A DNA stretch of 64,000 nucleotides from Streptomyces sp. CG1 (GTDB taxonomy: Bacteria; Actinomycetota; Actinomycetes; Streptomycetales; Streptomycetaceae), in NCBI RefSeq assembly GCF_041080625.1, contig NZ_CP163518.1, positions 7,557,501-7,621,500 on the forward strand. Direction: 5' to 3'. This document shows positions 1 to 9,661 of the stretch, piece by piece. Each line of letters opens with the position of its first letter. The first letter of the stretch is position 1. A program made the position numbers and the translations under genes. A model generated the notes under the pieces. The model saw only the letters and a program-made list of their open reading frames with translations. It was not told where the DNA came from and searched no databases.

Positions 1-235
1 AGTTGGGCAGCGGATCCGGTGACGACCCACCGGACAGTCCCTAGTGCGGCCGGAAGCGCGAGCAGGGCCACCTTGCGCCTCTGGCACTTCCCCCCACCCG
101 CCAACCGAACATCACGAATCCTCCACACTTGTCGAACGATTCCTCTACCCCTGTGTATCCGTGTGGCCGCGCTCTCGTGGGCGATATGCCCCTAGTGTCG
201 CTTATGTTCTACTAGCGGATCGTCAGGAGTTAGAT

Positions 236-631
236 GTGATCTGCGTACGCCGCTCCATGGCCTGTGCGACAGCAAGTGTGCTGCTCACCCTTGGTGCCTA
301 CTCGCTCGCCGCTCCCGCCCAGGCACAGACGGCCCCCGTCCCCGCTCCCTCCGCCCCGGCTCCCTCTGCCCCGGCTCCGTCTGCCCCCGCTCCCTCTGCC
401 CCGGCTCCCTCCGCCCCCGCTCCCTCCGTTCCCGGCGGCTCCGCCGGCAGTGGCAGCAGCGCTTCGCCCCCGGCTACGGCGCCGGGTGGCAGTGCGTCGT
501 CCCCGGCTGCGCCGCCGAGCAGCAGCGGCAGCAGCAGTGGTTCCCAGTGCACCGGGTCCGGTGGTCTGCTCGGTGGTCTGCTGAGAGCTGTGCTCGGTCT
601 GCTGGGCCTGGGCGGCGGCACGGACTGCTAG
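236..631 (+). CDS. Small secreted Pro/Ala-rich protein
   Basis: This is a predicted exported protein of 131 residues with no recognised catalytic domain. GTG at 236 is chosen because AGGAG (225-229) lies six bases upstream; an ATG at 257 is an alternative. A signal peptide is visible (Arg-Arg, then a hydrophobic stretch ending near PAQAQ). A tandem PAPSA repeat follows at about 345-434, then a Gly/Ser/Pro-rich linker. The C-terminal segment has two cysteines flanking a Leu/Gly-rich hydrophobic stretch, which could be a membrane or wall-associated end. The Pro-Ala tract looks like a wall-spanning spacer. The function is unknown, and only the secreted nature is well supported. Confidence 0.6.
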   Translation: MICVRRSMACATASVLLTLGAYSLAAPAQAQTAPVPAPSAPAPSAPAPSAPAPSAPAPSAPAPSVPGGSAGSGSSASPPATAPGGSASSPAAPPSSSGSSSGSQCTGSGGLLGGLLRAVLGLLGLGGGTDC

Positions 632-718
632 CTCCCTGGTCGGATCCGTCTCGGTGTGACGGCGCGGGCGTGGCGGGTGTGGTTCCTCGTCTGTGTGCTG
701 TTCTTGGGGGTTGGATAG

Positions 719-767
719 AGCCCGCTGGCCCGTGCGCCCCTCCTGGTGTGTCACGGGCCGGCGGGCT
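719..767 (+). terminator. Rho-independent-like hairpin after the secreted protein gene
   Basis: The arms 719-734 and 752-767 form a 16-bp stem with one G-T wobble, 88 bases after the stop codon at 631. It has no U-tract, as is usual in Streptomyces. I see no convincing gene in the rest of 632-997. Confidence 0.7.
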
Positions 768-997
768 GGTAAGGGGGCGCCCCGGGTCTCTTGTGATGGC
801 CGAGGTCCGGGGCGTCGCTGTGTGTGCGGGAGCCGGTGCTACGCAGCAACAATCCTGTCCGGGGGTGGACTGCCGTGGGGTGGCCGGGAGTTCCGGTCGG
901 CCCCTTTGTCGTGCCGCTGTGGGGCTACGTACGCGCCTGAGCTGTCCACTCCAGCGCGAGGCCGGCCAGCCGTTGTCCGGGAGCGCTATGCGCTAGG

Positions 998-1159
998 CAG
1001 CAGTTCGAGAACTGCATGCTCCAGCCCAAACTGACGGCCAAGCCGGTCGACATCCACTCCGCGGTCGCCTTCGGTTCGGTCATCGCGGGTACCGCGCTGC
1101 TGGGCGCCGTCGGCGCGCTGATCGTCATCCCGGCGGCGGCCACCCTTCAGTGGGCGTAG
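998..1159 (+). pseudogene. 3' remnant of an AI-2E/PerM-type transporter gene
   Basis: The frame reads about 53 codons to TAG at 1157-1159. It contains an FENCMLQP-like motif followed by a PVDIHSAV stretch and a hydrophobic segment ending GALIVIPAAATLQW. This matches the conserved C-terminal part of AI-2E family (UPF0118/PerM) transporters, which normally have about 350 residues and seven or eight membrane segments. The upstream sequence in this frame carries stop codons and no transporter homology that I can see. It therefore looks like a decayed gene with only its end preserved. The family call is from memory of the motif. Confidence 0.55.
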
Positions 1160-1226
1160 GCCGGTGCTGCCGGTCGGGTCAGGGGCGCAGCAGACGGGTG
1201 CCGCCTCGGTCCTGGCTCGCCTGTCT

Positions 1227-1970
1227 TCAGCACGTCAGCACCGCCCACACCCCCGCGCCGGCGACGGCCACCGCGTAACAGCCGACCGCTGTTGCCACGA
1301 TTCGCCGACGGGTCCGTTCACTCCAGGGTGAGCGGGACAGCAGCCAGGCCAGTGCCGGCAGGACGAGTACGGCGTGCAGGCTCACGCCGTGCAGGGGCTT
1401 GAGCGGAGCCGTCGAATGATAGGCGGCCTCTTGATGACCGGTCCTCGTCAGTACGACCCCGCGCGCGATCATCGCCGCCCCGGAGGCCAGCGCCACCAGT
1501 AGGATCGCGAACCCGGAGCGGACCGCGAGCGGCATGCCGGCAGGGCCTGCCGGCGGGTGCCGGAAGGACGCGACGGCGAACACCGTGAGCAGGGCGACCA
1601 GGACACCACCGCCCACGGCGAGCGTCATGGACACCGCCGTGTCGAAGGGGGTCTCCATGTTCAGATGCGAGGGCACCCGGCGCCACGCCTGGAGGGTGAT
1701 CCCGCCGACCTCCACCACGCAGTCGGCGGCGAAGACGAGCAGCAGGACCGAGCGCAGCCGCGGGCCGACGCGCAGGTACGACGTGACCCAGGTGATCGCG
1801 ATCAGCGTCAGCCCGAAGGAGAGCCCGAAGGTGATGGGCTTGCGCCAGGAGACGGGGCCGTACCAGGGGCCGCCGTCGACCGCGAACACCACCAGGTGCA
1901 CGAGACCGGACAGGACGAGAAACAGCCCCGTCGCATGACAGAGGCGGTCGACGGCGCGCGGATTCTTCAT
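1227..1970 (-). CDS. Integral membrane protein, function unknown
   Basis: This is a 247-residue, strongly hydrophobic protein with about six or seven predicted membrane helices and short loops. It starts at ATG 1970. A PWYGPVSWRKPITFGLS segment after the first helix looks like a conserved family motif. No transporter or enzyme signature is recognisable. It lies downstream of the APH-like kinase on the same strand, with a gap of about 140 bases that contains a short tandem repeat, so co-transcription is possible but not shown. Confidence 0.7.
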   Translation of the reverse strand: MKNPRAVDRLCHATGLFLVLSGLVHLVVFAVDGGPWYGPVSWRKPITFGLSFGLTLIAITWVTSYLRVGPRLRSVLLLVFAADCVVEVGGITLQAWRRVPSHLNMETPFDTAVSMTLAVGGGVLVALLTVFAVASFRHPPAGPAGMPLAVRSGFAILLVALASGAAMIARGVVLTRTGHQEAAYHSTAPLKPLHGVSLHAVLVLPALAWLLSRSPWSERTRRRIVATAVGCYAVAVAGAGVWAVLTC

Positions 1971-2071
1971 GGGCCAAGGCTCCCGGGGTGCAGCCCCCGC
2001 GGTCGTCGTCCGGCCGAAGGCACCCGCCGTACGCCATCGGAAGTATCGGAAGTAGCGGTGCCGGGTGCTGA

Positions 2072-2113
2072 AGAACGGATGGGTGTGATCAGAGAACGGA
2101 TGGGCGTGATCAG
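2072..2113. repeat. Two-copy 21-bp tandem repeat
   Basis: Copies at 2072-2092 and 2093-2113 differ at a single position (T/C). The second copy overlaps the stop codon of the kinase gene on the minus strand. It looks like a recent local duplication, and no function is evident. Confidence 0.8.
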
Positions 2114-3027
2114 CGGCGGGCTGATGCGATGAGACGTCGTAGTGCGGTCCGGGCGGGTGGGCCCCAGGTGGGCTTGCCGCCCGGGCGGCCGTGGAGGCCG
2201 GCCTCTCCGATGAGGAGACCGCTGAGGGCCTGAAGCACCGCCCAGCCCCGGGCGCGGCGCAGGGTCGGGGCGTCCGGGGCGGGCCGGTAGGCGGCGTGGA
2301 AGCGGTCGGCGGCGCCGTCCGGCAGGAGTACCCAGGCGGCGGCGAGGTCGCAAGCCGGATCGCCCGTGCAGAGGTCGCCGAAGTCGATCACGCCGCAGAA
2401 AGTGCCGTCCGTGGTGAGGATGTTGGCCGGATGCAGGTCGCCGTGCAGCCACAGAGCCGGGCCCGACCAGGCGGGTGCGGCGACGGCGTCCTGCCAGACC
2501 GCGCGGACGGCGCCGGGGTCCGGGACCAGCCCCAGCTCGGTGGCCGAGGCGAGGCCCTCGGTGAACCGTTCCGCGCGGTCGGCCAGCGGCCCGCCGCGGC
2601 CCCGGCCGGCGGGCGCCGCGTCCGGGGCGGGTCGGTGAAGAGCAGTCAGGAAGGCGGCCAGGGCGTCGGCCGCCTCCGCGGCCCTTGTGGCGGGGGTACG
2701 GTCGGCGGGTGTCCCCGGCACCCATGTGGTGACGATCCAGGGGCGCGGAAACCGCTCCGAGGGCTCGCCGAGGCGCTGCGGGACCGGGACCGGCAGGGGA
2801 AGGCGTGGGGCGAGGGCGGGCAGCCAGGCGTACTCCTTGCGCAGCAGCACGTCGGCGGAGCGCGTCGCCCAGGGCAGCCGGACGGCCAGGTCGTCACCGA
2901 GCCGCCACAGCTGGTTGTCCCAGCCGCGAGCGCCGAGCCGCAACGGGCGATCGGCCAGATCGGGGTGCTGGTCGCACAGCAGATCCCGGACGAACTCCGC
3001 GGTGATCTCGATCTCGGTGTGGGTCAT
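2110..3027 (-). CDS. Aminoglycoside phosphotransferase (APH) family kinase-like protein
   Basis: This 305-residue protein has the kinase-like APH fold. The Brenner-type catalytic motif is visible as LHGDLHPANIL (residues about 215-225), followed by the metal-binding motif GVIDFGDLCTGDPACDLA. The N-terminal half contains WDNQLWRLG and an invariant-looking lysine in LLRKEYAWL. The family phosphorylates small molecules such as aminoglycosides, macrolides or sugars; the substrate here cannot be read from sequence. The start at 3027 lacks a purine-rich ribosome site, but TATCGT lies eight bases upstream, so the message may be leaderless. It is divergent from recA, so the shared upstream DNA holds both promoters. 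Confidence 0.8.
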   Translation of the reverse strand: MTHTEIEITAEFVRDLLCDQHPDLADRPLRLGARGWDNQLWRLGDDLAVRLPWATRSADVLLRKEYAWLPALAPRLPLPVPVPQRLGEPSERFPRPWIVTTWVPGTPADRTPATRAAEAADALAAFLTALHRPAPDAAPAGRGRGGPLADRAERFTEGLASATELGLVPDPGAVRAVWQDAVAAPAWSGPALWLHGDLHPANILTTDGTFCGVIDFGDLCTGDPACDLAAAWVLLPDGAADRFHAAYRPAPDAPTLRRARGWAVLQALSGLLIGEAGLHGRPGGKPTWGPPARTALRRLIASARR

Positions 3028-3120
3028 GAGGGGCGACGATAGGCGCGTGGCGGCCGGCCCGGCCCGCTTTCCGGCCTGTCGGCGCCGCCGAACCCCCGCT
3101 ACCGGTGCCGCGCGGTGCGC

Positions 3121-3150
3121 TTGACACGAAAATCGAACATCCATTCTCAT
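3121..3150 (+). promoter_or_regulatory. recA promoter with LexA (SOS) box
   Basis: A consensus -35 TTGACA sits at 3121-3126. The actinobacterial LexA motif GAAC-N4-GTTC is present at 3135-3146 as GAAC-ATCC-ATTC, with one mismatch, and overlaps the region where the -10 should lie (about 3142-3149). A repressor bound there would block RNA polymerase. The leader to the ATG at 3312 is about 160 bases long. Confidence 0.7.
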
Positions 3151-3311
3151 GGAGGCTCAGGCGAGGCTCTAGGCAGCGGATTTCGTCCCGTTTTACGGGA
3201 GGAAGTCCCTCGGTTATCCACAGGCTGGGCCTGCGTCGGGGCGCATTGTCAGTGGCAGGGGTTAGCGTCTTTGACGTGAAGCGATCGACTCAAGCAAACC
3301 GGGTGGAACCC

Positions 3312-4439
<1,128 letters not shown>

Positions 4440-4442
4440 CCC

Positions 4443-5342
4443 GTGACACGACGAGCCGACTGGGCCGAGTACGAGTACGCCACCCCCGGTGCCCCACGGG
4501 GGAGGGGCACCGAGGGCTACCCGGACTCCGCCTCGGACGGTGACGACGGCTACCGGGACGACGGCCACGGCGGCTACAAGGGTTACGGCGGGCACGACGA
4601 CCACCGCGGAACCGGGGGACACACGGACGACGACGGGGCCCACCCGGGCGGCACGGGCGACGGGCCGTACGGGGGTGGCTCCTCCGGCCGTGGCTCGGGC
4701 CGCCGTTCAGGCCGTAGTTCAGGTCATGGTTCCGGCAGTGGCGTCGGCCCGCGGGGCGGCCGGGGGCGTGGCTTCGGGGACGCGCCCGGTGAGGACGAAG
4801 GCCCCCCTTCCTCGTCGAGGGCCGAGCGGGGGGAGTCTTCAGGGGACCCGGCTGAGCGGGCACGGGCGATCTGTTTGCGCCTGCTCACCGGGACCCCGCG
4901 CACACGCAAGCAACTCGCGGACGCCCTGCGCAAGCGGGAGATCCCCGAGGACGTGGCCGAGGAGGTGCTGTCGAGGTTCGAGGAGGTCGGGCTGATCGAC
5001 GACAGCGCATTCGCGGACGCCTGGGTGGAGTCGCGGCATCATGGCCGGGGGCTCGCGCGCCGGGCACTCGTCCAGGAGCTGCGCACCAAGGGCGTCGACT
5101 CGACGCTGATCGACGAGGCCGTCTCCCAGCTCGACTCAGAGCAGGAGGAGGCGACGGCCCGCGAGCTCGTGGCCCGCAAGCTGCGTGCCACCCGTGGCCT
5201 CGACCGCGACAAGCGGCTCCGCCGCCTCGCCGGCATGCTCGCCCGCAAGGGCTACCCCGAGGGCATGGCCCTCCGCGTCGTACGCCAGGCCCTGGAGGAA
5301 GAGGGCGAGGACACGGAGTTGCTCGGGGAAGGGGACTTCTGA
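4443..5342 (+). CDS. recX: Regulatory protein RecX with long disordered N-terminus
   Basis: RecX modulates RecA by binding its filament. The conserved three-helix RecX repeats occupy the C-terminal part (from about residue 137, AERARAICLRLLTGTPRTRKQL, to the end), with RFEEVGLIDDSAFADAWVESR clearly recognisable. Typical RecX proteins have about 150-190 residues, while this frame gives 299. The first about 135 residues are an extension rich in Gly, Asp, Ser and Arg with many GYG/GHGG-like steps. GTG at 4443 lies three bases after the recA stop, so translational coupling is likely. I cannot exclude an internal start that would shorten the extension. Confidence 0.9.
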   Translation: MTRRADWAEYEYATPGAPRGRGTEGYPDSASDGDDGYRDDGHGGYKGYGGHDDHRGTGGHTDDDGAHPGGTGDGPYGGGSSGRGSGRRSGRSSGHGSGSGVGPRGGRGRGFGDAPGEDEGPPSSSRAERGESSGDPAERARAICLRLLTGTPRTRKQLADALRKREIPEDVAEEVLSRFEEVGLIDDSAFADAWVESRHHGRGLARRALVQELRTKGVDSTLIDEAVSQLDSEQEEATARELVARKLRATRGLDRDKRLRRLAGMLARKGYPEGMALRVVRQALEEEGEDTELLGEGDF

Positions 5343-5635
5343 GGAGAAGCGGATCCACGAGTTCTCGGGGTGGGGGTGCTCGCTGGGCGGAGGCGGAGCG
5401 TGGGCGCCGGACCTGCAACGGCCCGAAGGGCTGTGCACCCGACTCGCTCACGTCCCGGCGTGGTCCGGGCCGTGCCCGAACTCCCCTTCTCCGCCGAGGC
5501 GTTGACCCCGTCCGGTCGGCACGGGCGTCGTAGCACCTATGGGCAGGCCTGGGACTTCGTCGCGCTGCCGCCGTACCGGACGGAGCGTGCCCGGGAGTTC
5601 GCCCTGCTCGGGCCGGCCGCGGCCTCCGGCACCGC

Positions 5636-6133
5636 TCAGGACCGCACCGGCTCCACCGGCAGTCCCTCCGCCCGCCATGCCTGGAAGCCGCCCACCAGGT
5701 CGGTTGCCCGGTGGAGGCCCAGTTGGTGGAGGGAGGCGGTGGCGAGGCTGGAGGCGTAGCCCTCGTTGCAGAGCACCACGACCCGCAGGTCGTGGCCGGT
5801 GGCCTCGGGGACGCAGTGGCTGCCCTGGGGGTCGAGACGCCACTCCAGTTCGTTGCGTTCGATGACGAGGGCGCCGGGGATCACTCCGTCCCGCTCGCGC
5901 AGGGCCGCGTACCGGATGTCCACCAGCAGCGCCGCACCGGTCCGCACCGCCTCGTGCGCCTCTCGTGCCTCGACGCGCCGATAACCCGCGCGCACTCGCT
6001 CCAGCAACTCGTCTATGCCGACGGGCCGTTCACGCCCGCCTGCCGCCCTCCCCGCACCGCTCGCCGGTGTCGCCTCCGCGCCGCTTGCCGTCACCACGGC
6101 CCCACCCTCCGGTGTCTCCTCCGCCCCGCTCAC
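5636..6133 (-). CDS. Rhodanese-like sulfurtransferase
   Basis: A single rhodanese domain of about 120 residues follows an Ala/Gly-rich N-terminus (165 residues in total). The active-site loop reads VVLCNEGYASSLA, with the persulfide-carrying cysteine, and the closing segment DLVGGFQAWRAEGLPV is typical. Its start at 6133 overlaps the stop of the cysteine dioxygenase gene by four bases, so the two are translationally coupled. The pairing suggests handling of sulfane sulfur or sulfite produced during cysteine breakdown. I see no catalytic residue missing. The downstream gap to recX (5343-5635) shows no gene. Confidence 0.88.
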   Translation of the reverse strand: MSGAEETPEGGAVVTASGAEATPASGAGRAAGGRERPVGIDELLERVRAGYRRVEAREAHEAVRTGAALLVDIRYAALRERDGVIPGALVIERNELEWRLDPQGSHCVPEATGHDLRVVVLCNEGYASSLATASLHQLGLHRATDLVGGFQAWRAEGLPVEPVRS

Positions 6134-6669
6134 TGCCAGTCCTCCGGGCGTTCGACCTGCTCGAGGCGGAGGACGTGGCCGGTGCGGCTGTAGCGGCGGA
6201 TGCGCGGCAGGGGCGGGTAGTAGGCATGTACGGAGATCGCGTGCTCGTCGTGGGAGTCGTTGAGGACCTCGTGGACATGGTGGCGGCCGAAGGCGCGGCC
6301 CTCGCCGGCAGGCAGCCGGCGTTCGCGGTCCACGTCATCGGCGAGTTCCAGGGTCTTCCAGCCGTCGGTCGGCAGCCGGGCGGCCAGCGAGTACTCCCTG
6401 AGCGCGCCGGAGGCCGTGAGGAACGCGCCGACCGAGTCGGCGTGGTCGTGCCAGCCGGTGCCGGTGCCGGGCGGCCAGCCGATCAGCCATGCCTCGCTGC
6501 CACCCGGCCCCTCGAGGCGCACCCAGGTGCGGCCCTCCGGGTCGAGCGGCAGGGAGGCGATCAGCTCGGCGTCGGCGGCCGTACGCCGTGCGAAATCGAG
6601 GAGGTCCGTCTGAGTGGGCGCCGAGCCGACGGCAGGGGACGCGGGGGCAGGGGAGACAGACACGTACAC
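6130..6669 (-). CDS. Cysteine dioxygenase (cupin)
   Basis: This 179-residue cupin oxidises cysteine to cysteine sulfinic acid using non-haem iron. The three iron-binding histidines can be placed: GWHDHADS (two) and the later RHHVHEVLND (one). ISVHAYYPPLPRIRRY contains the tyrosine expected near the active site. The size matches bacterial type I enzymes. GTG 6669 is the upstream start, but a GTG at 6663 is better spaced from an AGGA. It is the first structural gene after a Cys-containing leader peptide and is coupled to the rhodanese gene, so expression is probably tuned by cysteine supply. Confidence 0.88.
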   Translation of the reverse strand: MYVSVSPAPASPAVGSAPTQTDLLDFARRTAADAELIASLPLDPEGRTWVRLEGPGGSEAWLIGWPPGTGTGWHDHADSVGAFLTASGALREYSLAARLPTDGWKTLELADDVDRERRLPAGEGRAFGRHHVHEVLNDSHDEHAISVHAYYPPLPRIRRYSRTGHVLRLEQVERPEDWQ

Positions 6670-6732
6670 CGTCCTGAGGAGCGTTCGCGGAACAGGCGCA
6701 CGACGGCGCCCGGAAGGAAGAGAGATGCGAAT

Positions 6733-6819
6733 TCAGCAGGACGAGCGACACACGCAGCCCGCGTAGCGGACGAGGTCCATGTGGACCCTCCGCCACAGGC
6801 GCACGCAGGTGTCGGTCAT
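6733..6819 (-). CDS. Cys-containing leader peptide upstream of cysteine dioxygenase
   Basis: This 28-codon reading frame begins MTDTCVRLWRRV and ends HMDLVRYAGCVCRSSC. It has four cysteines, three of them in the last eight residues. The (H)xDLVRxxxxxCR pattern matches the small 'putative leader peptide' family found before sulfur genes in Streptomyces. It ends 63 bases before the dioxygenase start. A small stem (6695-6699 with 6706-6710) lies between them. The ATG at 6819 coincides with the transcription start expected from the promoter at 6827-6855, so the message would be leaderless. The likely role is cis control by ribosome stalling when cysteine is limiting; this is inference. Confidence 0.65.
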   Translation of the reverse strand: MTDTCVRLWRRVHMDLVRYAGCVCRSSC

Positions 6820-6826
6820 GGTCCGG

Positions 6827-6855
6827 AGTACAGCATGCGCGTGCACTTCGGTCAA
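6827..6855 (-). promoter_or_regulatory. Promoter of the leader peptide / cysteine dioxygenase operon
   Basis: On the minus strand, TTGACC (6850-6855) and TGTACT (6827-6832) are separated by exactly 17 bases. The -10 box is seven bases from the leader ATG. The spacing and match are good for a housekeeping-sigma promoter. Confidence 0.65.
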
Positions 6856-6896
6856 CTCACTGTCACCATGTGGACAGAGGGTGACAGGCTTCCGGG

Positions 6897-8516
6897 TCAG
6901 CGTGCGCCGGAGGCCGCCTGTGCCTTCTCCTCCTTCTCCGTCTCCTTCGTCGTGCCGCCCACCGTTGCCTCCGCCGCCGCGTACAGATCGGCCGGACGGA
7001 CCCCGTTCAGTGCGGTGACCAGGTGGCCGTCGGGGCGCACGAGCAGCACACTATGCGCCGGCGCACCCGGGTAGCTCTCGGCGACCAGCAGTTCGGCGGG
7101 GTACGGCAGCGCCGTCACGGCCGCCGCGAGCCGGGGCATGATCCCGGCGGACATCCAGTGCTTGCGGTCCCACACGCCCGTGCCCGGCGCGATCAGGACG
7201 ACGAGCAGGGCGCCACGCCCGAACCGGTCGCGCAGTTGGACGAAGGAACCATCCTCCGCGGTGACCCGTACATCGGTGACCAGGGCGCCGCGCGGGGTGT
7301 CGACCGGGATCTCGCCCTCCAGCTCCCGGGGCGCCAGCGGGGTGTCGGCGTACACCTGCGGCGCACCCAGCGCCCCGCGTCCCAGGTGACCGTCCGTGAG
7401 CAGTGCGTCGTGCCCCCGCGCCGCGCCCGGGACGATCTGGCGCAGCCCGCCGGCGCCGCGCAGCGCCGGCAGCACCTGGTCGGCGGCGCGCAGCCGGGCG
7501 GTGATCACCGCGCGCCGCTCGGCCTGGTAGCTGTCCAGCAGGGCCTCGTGCGGGCCGTGGTGCCAGGCTGCGGCCAGCTTCCAGGCGAGGTTGTCGACGT
7601 CCCGGAGGCCCTCGTCCAGCCCCTGGGCGCCGAGCGCGCCGAGCAGATGGGCCGCGTCCCCGGCGAGGAAGACCCGGCCGGCGCGCCACCGGCGGGCCAG
7701 GCGGTGGTGCACCATGTGGACACCGGTGTCGAGCAGCTCGTACGCCGGTGTGGCGCCGTTCGTCCAGCCCGCGAGGGTCTCGCGGATCCGGGCCACCAGG
7801 ATCTCGGGCGTGACCAGGTCCTTGCCCGGGGGCAGCAGCCAGTCCAGGCGCCACACGCCGTCCGGGAGGGGGCGGGCGGTCACCTCCCCGGCCGAGGGCC
7901 CGGACTGCCGCCACGGCGGCATCCGATGGAGCAACGTCCGGCCCTCCCACGGAAGTTCCGCGCGCAGCGCGGCGACCGCGTGCCGCTCCACGGCCGTACG
8001 GCCCGGGAAGCGGATGTCCTGGAGTTTGCGCACGGTGGAGCGCGGCCCGTCGCAGCCGACCAGGTAACTGCCACGCCACCAGGTGCCGTTCGCGCCGCGG
8101 GTGTGCGCGGTGATGCCGGAACGCTCCTGCTCGATCGCGTCCAGGCGGTTGTCCACGGCCGTCTTCACCAGTGGTTCGTCGGCGAGGGCCGCGCGCAGGG
8201 CGCCTGTGAGGACGTGCTGGGCGATGTGCAGGGGGGCGGCGGGATCCGACGCCTCGAAGGTGATCTCGCTCAACACCTGCTTGCGCCGCAGGGAACGCCA
8301 TCCGGCCCAGCGCACCCCGTGCTCGGCGAGCGCCGTCCCGGTCAGCCGCTCCAGCAGGGCGGCCGTGTCCTGGCGCAGCACGACGGTGCGCGCGGGGCGG
8401 GGTTCGTCCTTGCCGGGGCCCTCGTCCAGGACGACGCACGGCACCTCCTGGCGGGCCAGTGCCAGGGCGAGCGTGAGCCCTACGGGCCCCGCTCCGACGA
8501 TGATCACCGGGTCCAC
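6897..8516 (-). CDS. FAD-dependent aromatic monooxygenase (PHBH/RdmE type)
   Basis: This is a flavoprotein hydroxylase of 539 residues from GTG 8516. The Rossmann GAGPVGLTLALALA is at the N-terminus. The DG motif (GCDGPRSTVRK) is near residue 160. The FAD ribityl GD motif (FLAGDAAHLLGALGAQGLD) is near residue 285. The C-terminal part has the thioredoxin-like domain seen in class A ring hydroxylases. GTG 8516 is preceded by AGGGGG at about ten bases; a longer frame from TTG 8606 adds residues unlike the family. The substrate is unknown, and no pathway partner sits beside it. Confidence 0.85.
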   Translation of the reverse strand: MDPVIIVGAGPVGLTLALALARQEVPCVVLDEGPGKDEPRPARTVVLRQDTAALLERLTGTALAEHGVRWAGWRSLRRKQVLSEITFEASDPAAPLHIAQHVLTGALRAALADEPLVKTAVDNRLDAIEQERSGITAHTRGANGTWWRGSYLVGCDGPRSTVRKLQDIRFPGRTAVERHAVAALRAELPWEGRTLLHRMPPWRQSGPSAGEVTARPLPDGVWRLDWLLPPGKDLVTPEILVARIRETLAGWTNGATPAYELLDTGVHMVHHRLARRWRAGRVFLAGDAAHLLGALGAQGLDEGLRDVDNLAWKLAAAWHHGPHEALLDSYQAERRAVITARLRAADQVLPALRGAGGLRQIVPGAARGHDALLTDGHLGRGALGAPQVYADTPLAPRELEGEIPVDTPRGALVTDVRVTAEDGSFVQLRDRFGRGALLVVLIAPGTGVWDRKHWMSAGIMPRLAAAVTALPYPAELLVAESYPGAPAHSVLLVRPDGHLVTALNGVRPADLYAAAEATVGGTTKETEKEEKAQAASGAR

Positions 8517-8633
8517 GGCGCGGCGCCCCCTGTCCGCGGCGATGCCTCGACGGCGGTGGATGAACAGGAAGGTGAAGCCGGGTGCACGATCACAGAACGT
8601 ATGCAACCCATTGGCAGAGTTTGCGTCAAGTGA

Positions 8634-8667
8634 CCGGGGGCAGTGGCGATCACGCCACTGCCCCCGG
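8634..8667 (-). terminator. Terminator of the glu operon
   Basis: A perfect 15-bp stem (8634-8648 with 8653-8667) with a four-base loop lies 26 bases after the gluD stop codon. Confidence 0.85.
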
Positions 8668-8692
8668 ATGGGTCAAGCTGTTTGAGTGACCG

Positions 8693-9661
8693 TCAGTCCC
8701 CGTGACCAGCGCCGTGGCCGGCACCGTGCGTACCGCCGACGAAGCCACCGCTGAGGTCCAGGCCGCCGCCGGCACCCCCGGCGCCGGTCGCCGCCGTACC
8801 CGCGATGTCCGCCACGTCCTGGGCTCCGAGCACCGCGCCGGTCGACTTCTTGCCCCGCCGTAGCCTGCCCTCCAGCCAGCTCGCGAACGAGGTCAGGGAG
8901 TAGTTGATGATCAGGTAGATCACGGCCACGACGGTGAGAGAGGCGATGATGTTGCCGTAGTAGCCGGCCATCGTGTTGGCCGAGGCCAGCAGTTCGGGGA
9001 AGGTGAGGACGGCGCCGCCGAGAGCGGTGTCCTTCACGACGACCACCAGCTGGCTGACGATGGCCGGGAGCATGGCGGTGACCGCCTGCGGCAGCAGGAC
9101 GAGTCGCATCATCTGGCTCTTGCGCAGACCGATCGCCAGGGCAGCCTCGGACTGGCCCCTCGGCAGGGTGAGGATGCCCGCGCGGACGATCTCGGCGAGC
9201 ACCGACGCGTTGTACAGCACCAGACCGGTGACGACCGCGTAGAACGGACGGTCGTCCGAACTGACATCGGTGTACTGGGCGAAGAGAGCGAGCCCGAAGA
9301 TCATCAGGACCAGGACGGGGATCGCCCGGAAGAACTCGACCACGATCGAGACCGGGACGCGCACCCACACGTGGTCCGAGAGCCGGGCTATACCGAGGAC
9401 GGCACCCAGCGGAAGCGCGATGACCATCGCCAGCGCGGCCGCCTTGAGGGTGTTCTCCAGACCCGGCCAGATGTACGTCGAGTACGCCTCGGTGCCGGAG
9501 AAGAAGGGCTTCCACAACGACCAGGCGAGCTGCCCCTTGCCGTCGAGAGCCTTGTACACCCACCACACCAGGGCCGCGAGGACGACCACGAAGAGGGCCG
9601 TGTAGAGGATGTTGCGCCGCTTGGCACGCGGGCCCTGGGCGTCGTACAGGACCGAAGTCAT
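8693..9661 (-). CDS. gluD: Glutamate ABC importer, permease GluD
   Basis: This is one of two inner-membrane subunits of a polar amino acid importer (322 residues). The N-terminal helix follows NILYTALFVVV. The EAA loop, which docks the ATPase, is visible around EIVRAGILTLPRGQSEAALAIGL. The C-terminal tail is rich in Gly and His and unlike typical permeases. Its start overlaps the gluC stop by four bases, so it is coupled. It is last in the gluABCD operon and is followed by a strong hairpin. The specificity is taken from synteny with the S. coelicolor glutamate uptake locus next to gluRK. Confidence 0.9.
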   Translation of the reverse strand: MTSVLYDAQGPRAKRRNILYTALFVVVLAALVWWVYKALDGKGQLAWSLWKPFFSGTEAYSTYIWPGLENTLKAAALAMVIALPLGAVLGIARLSDHVWVRVPVSIVVEFFRAIPVLVLMIFGLALFAQYTDVSSDDRPFYAVVTGLVLYNASVLAEIVRAGILTLPRGQSEAALAIGLRKSQMMRLVLLPQAVTAMLPAIVSQLVVVVKDTALGGAVLTFPELLASANTMAGYYGNIIASLTVVAVIYLIINYSLTSFASWLEGRLRRGKKSTGAVLGAQDVADIAGTAATGAGGAGGGLDLSGGFVGGTHGAGHGAGHGD

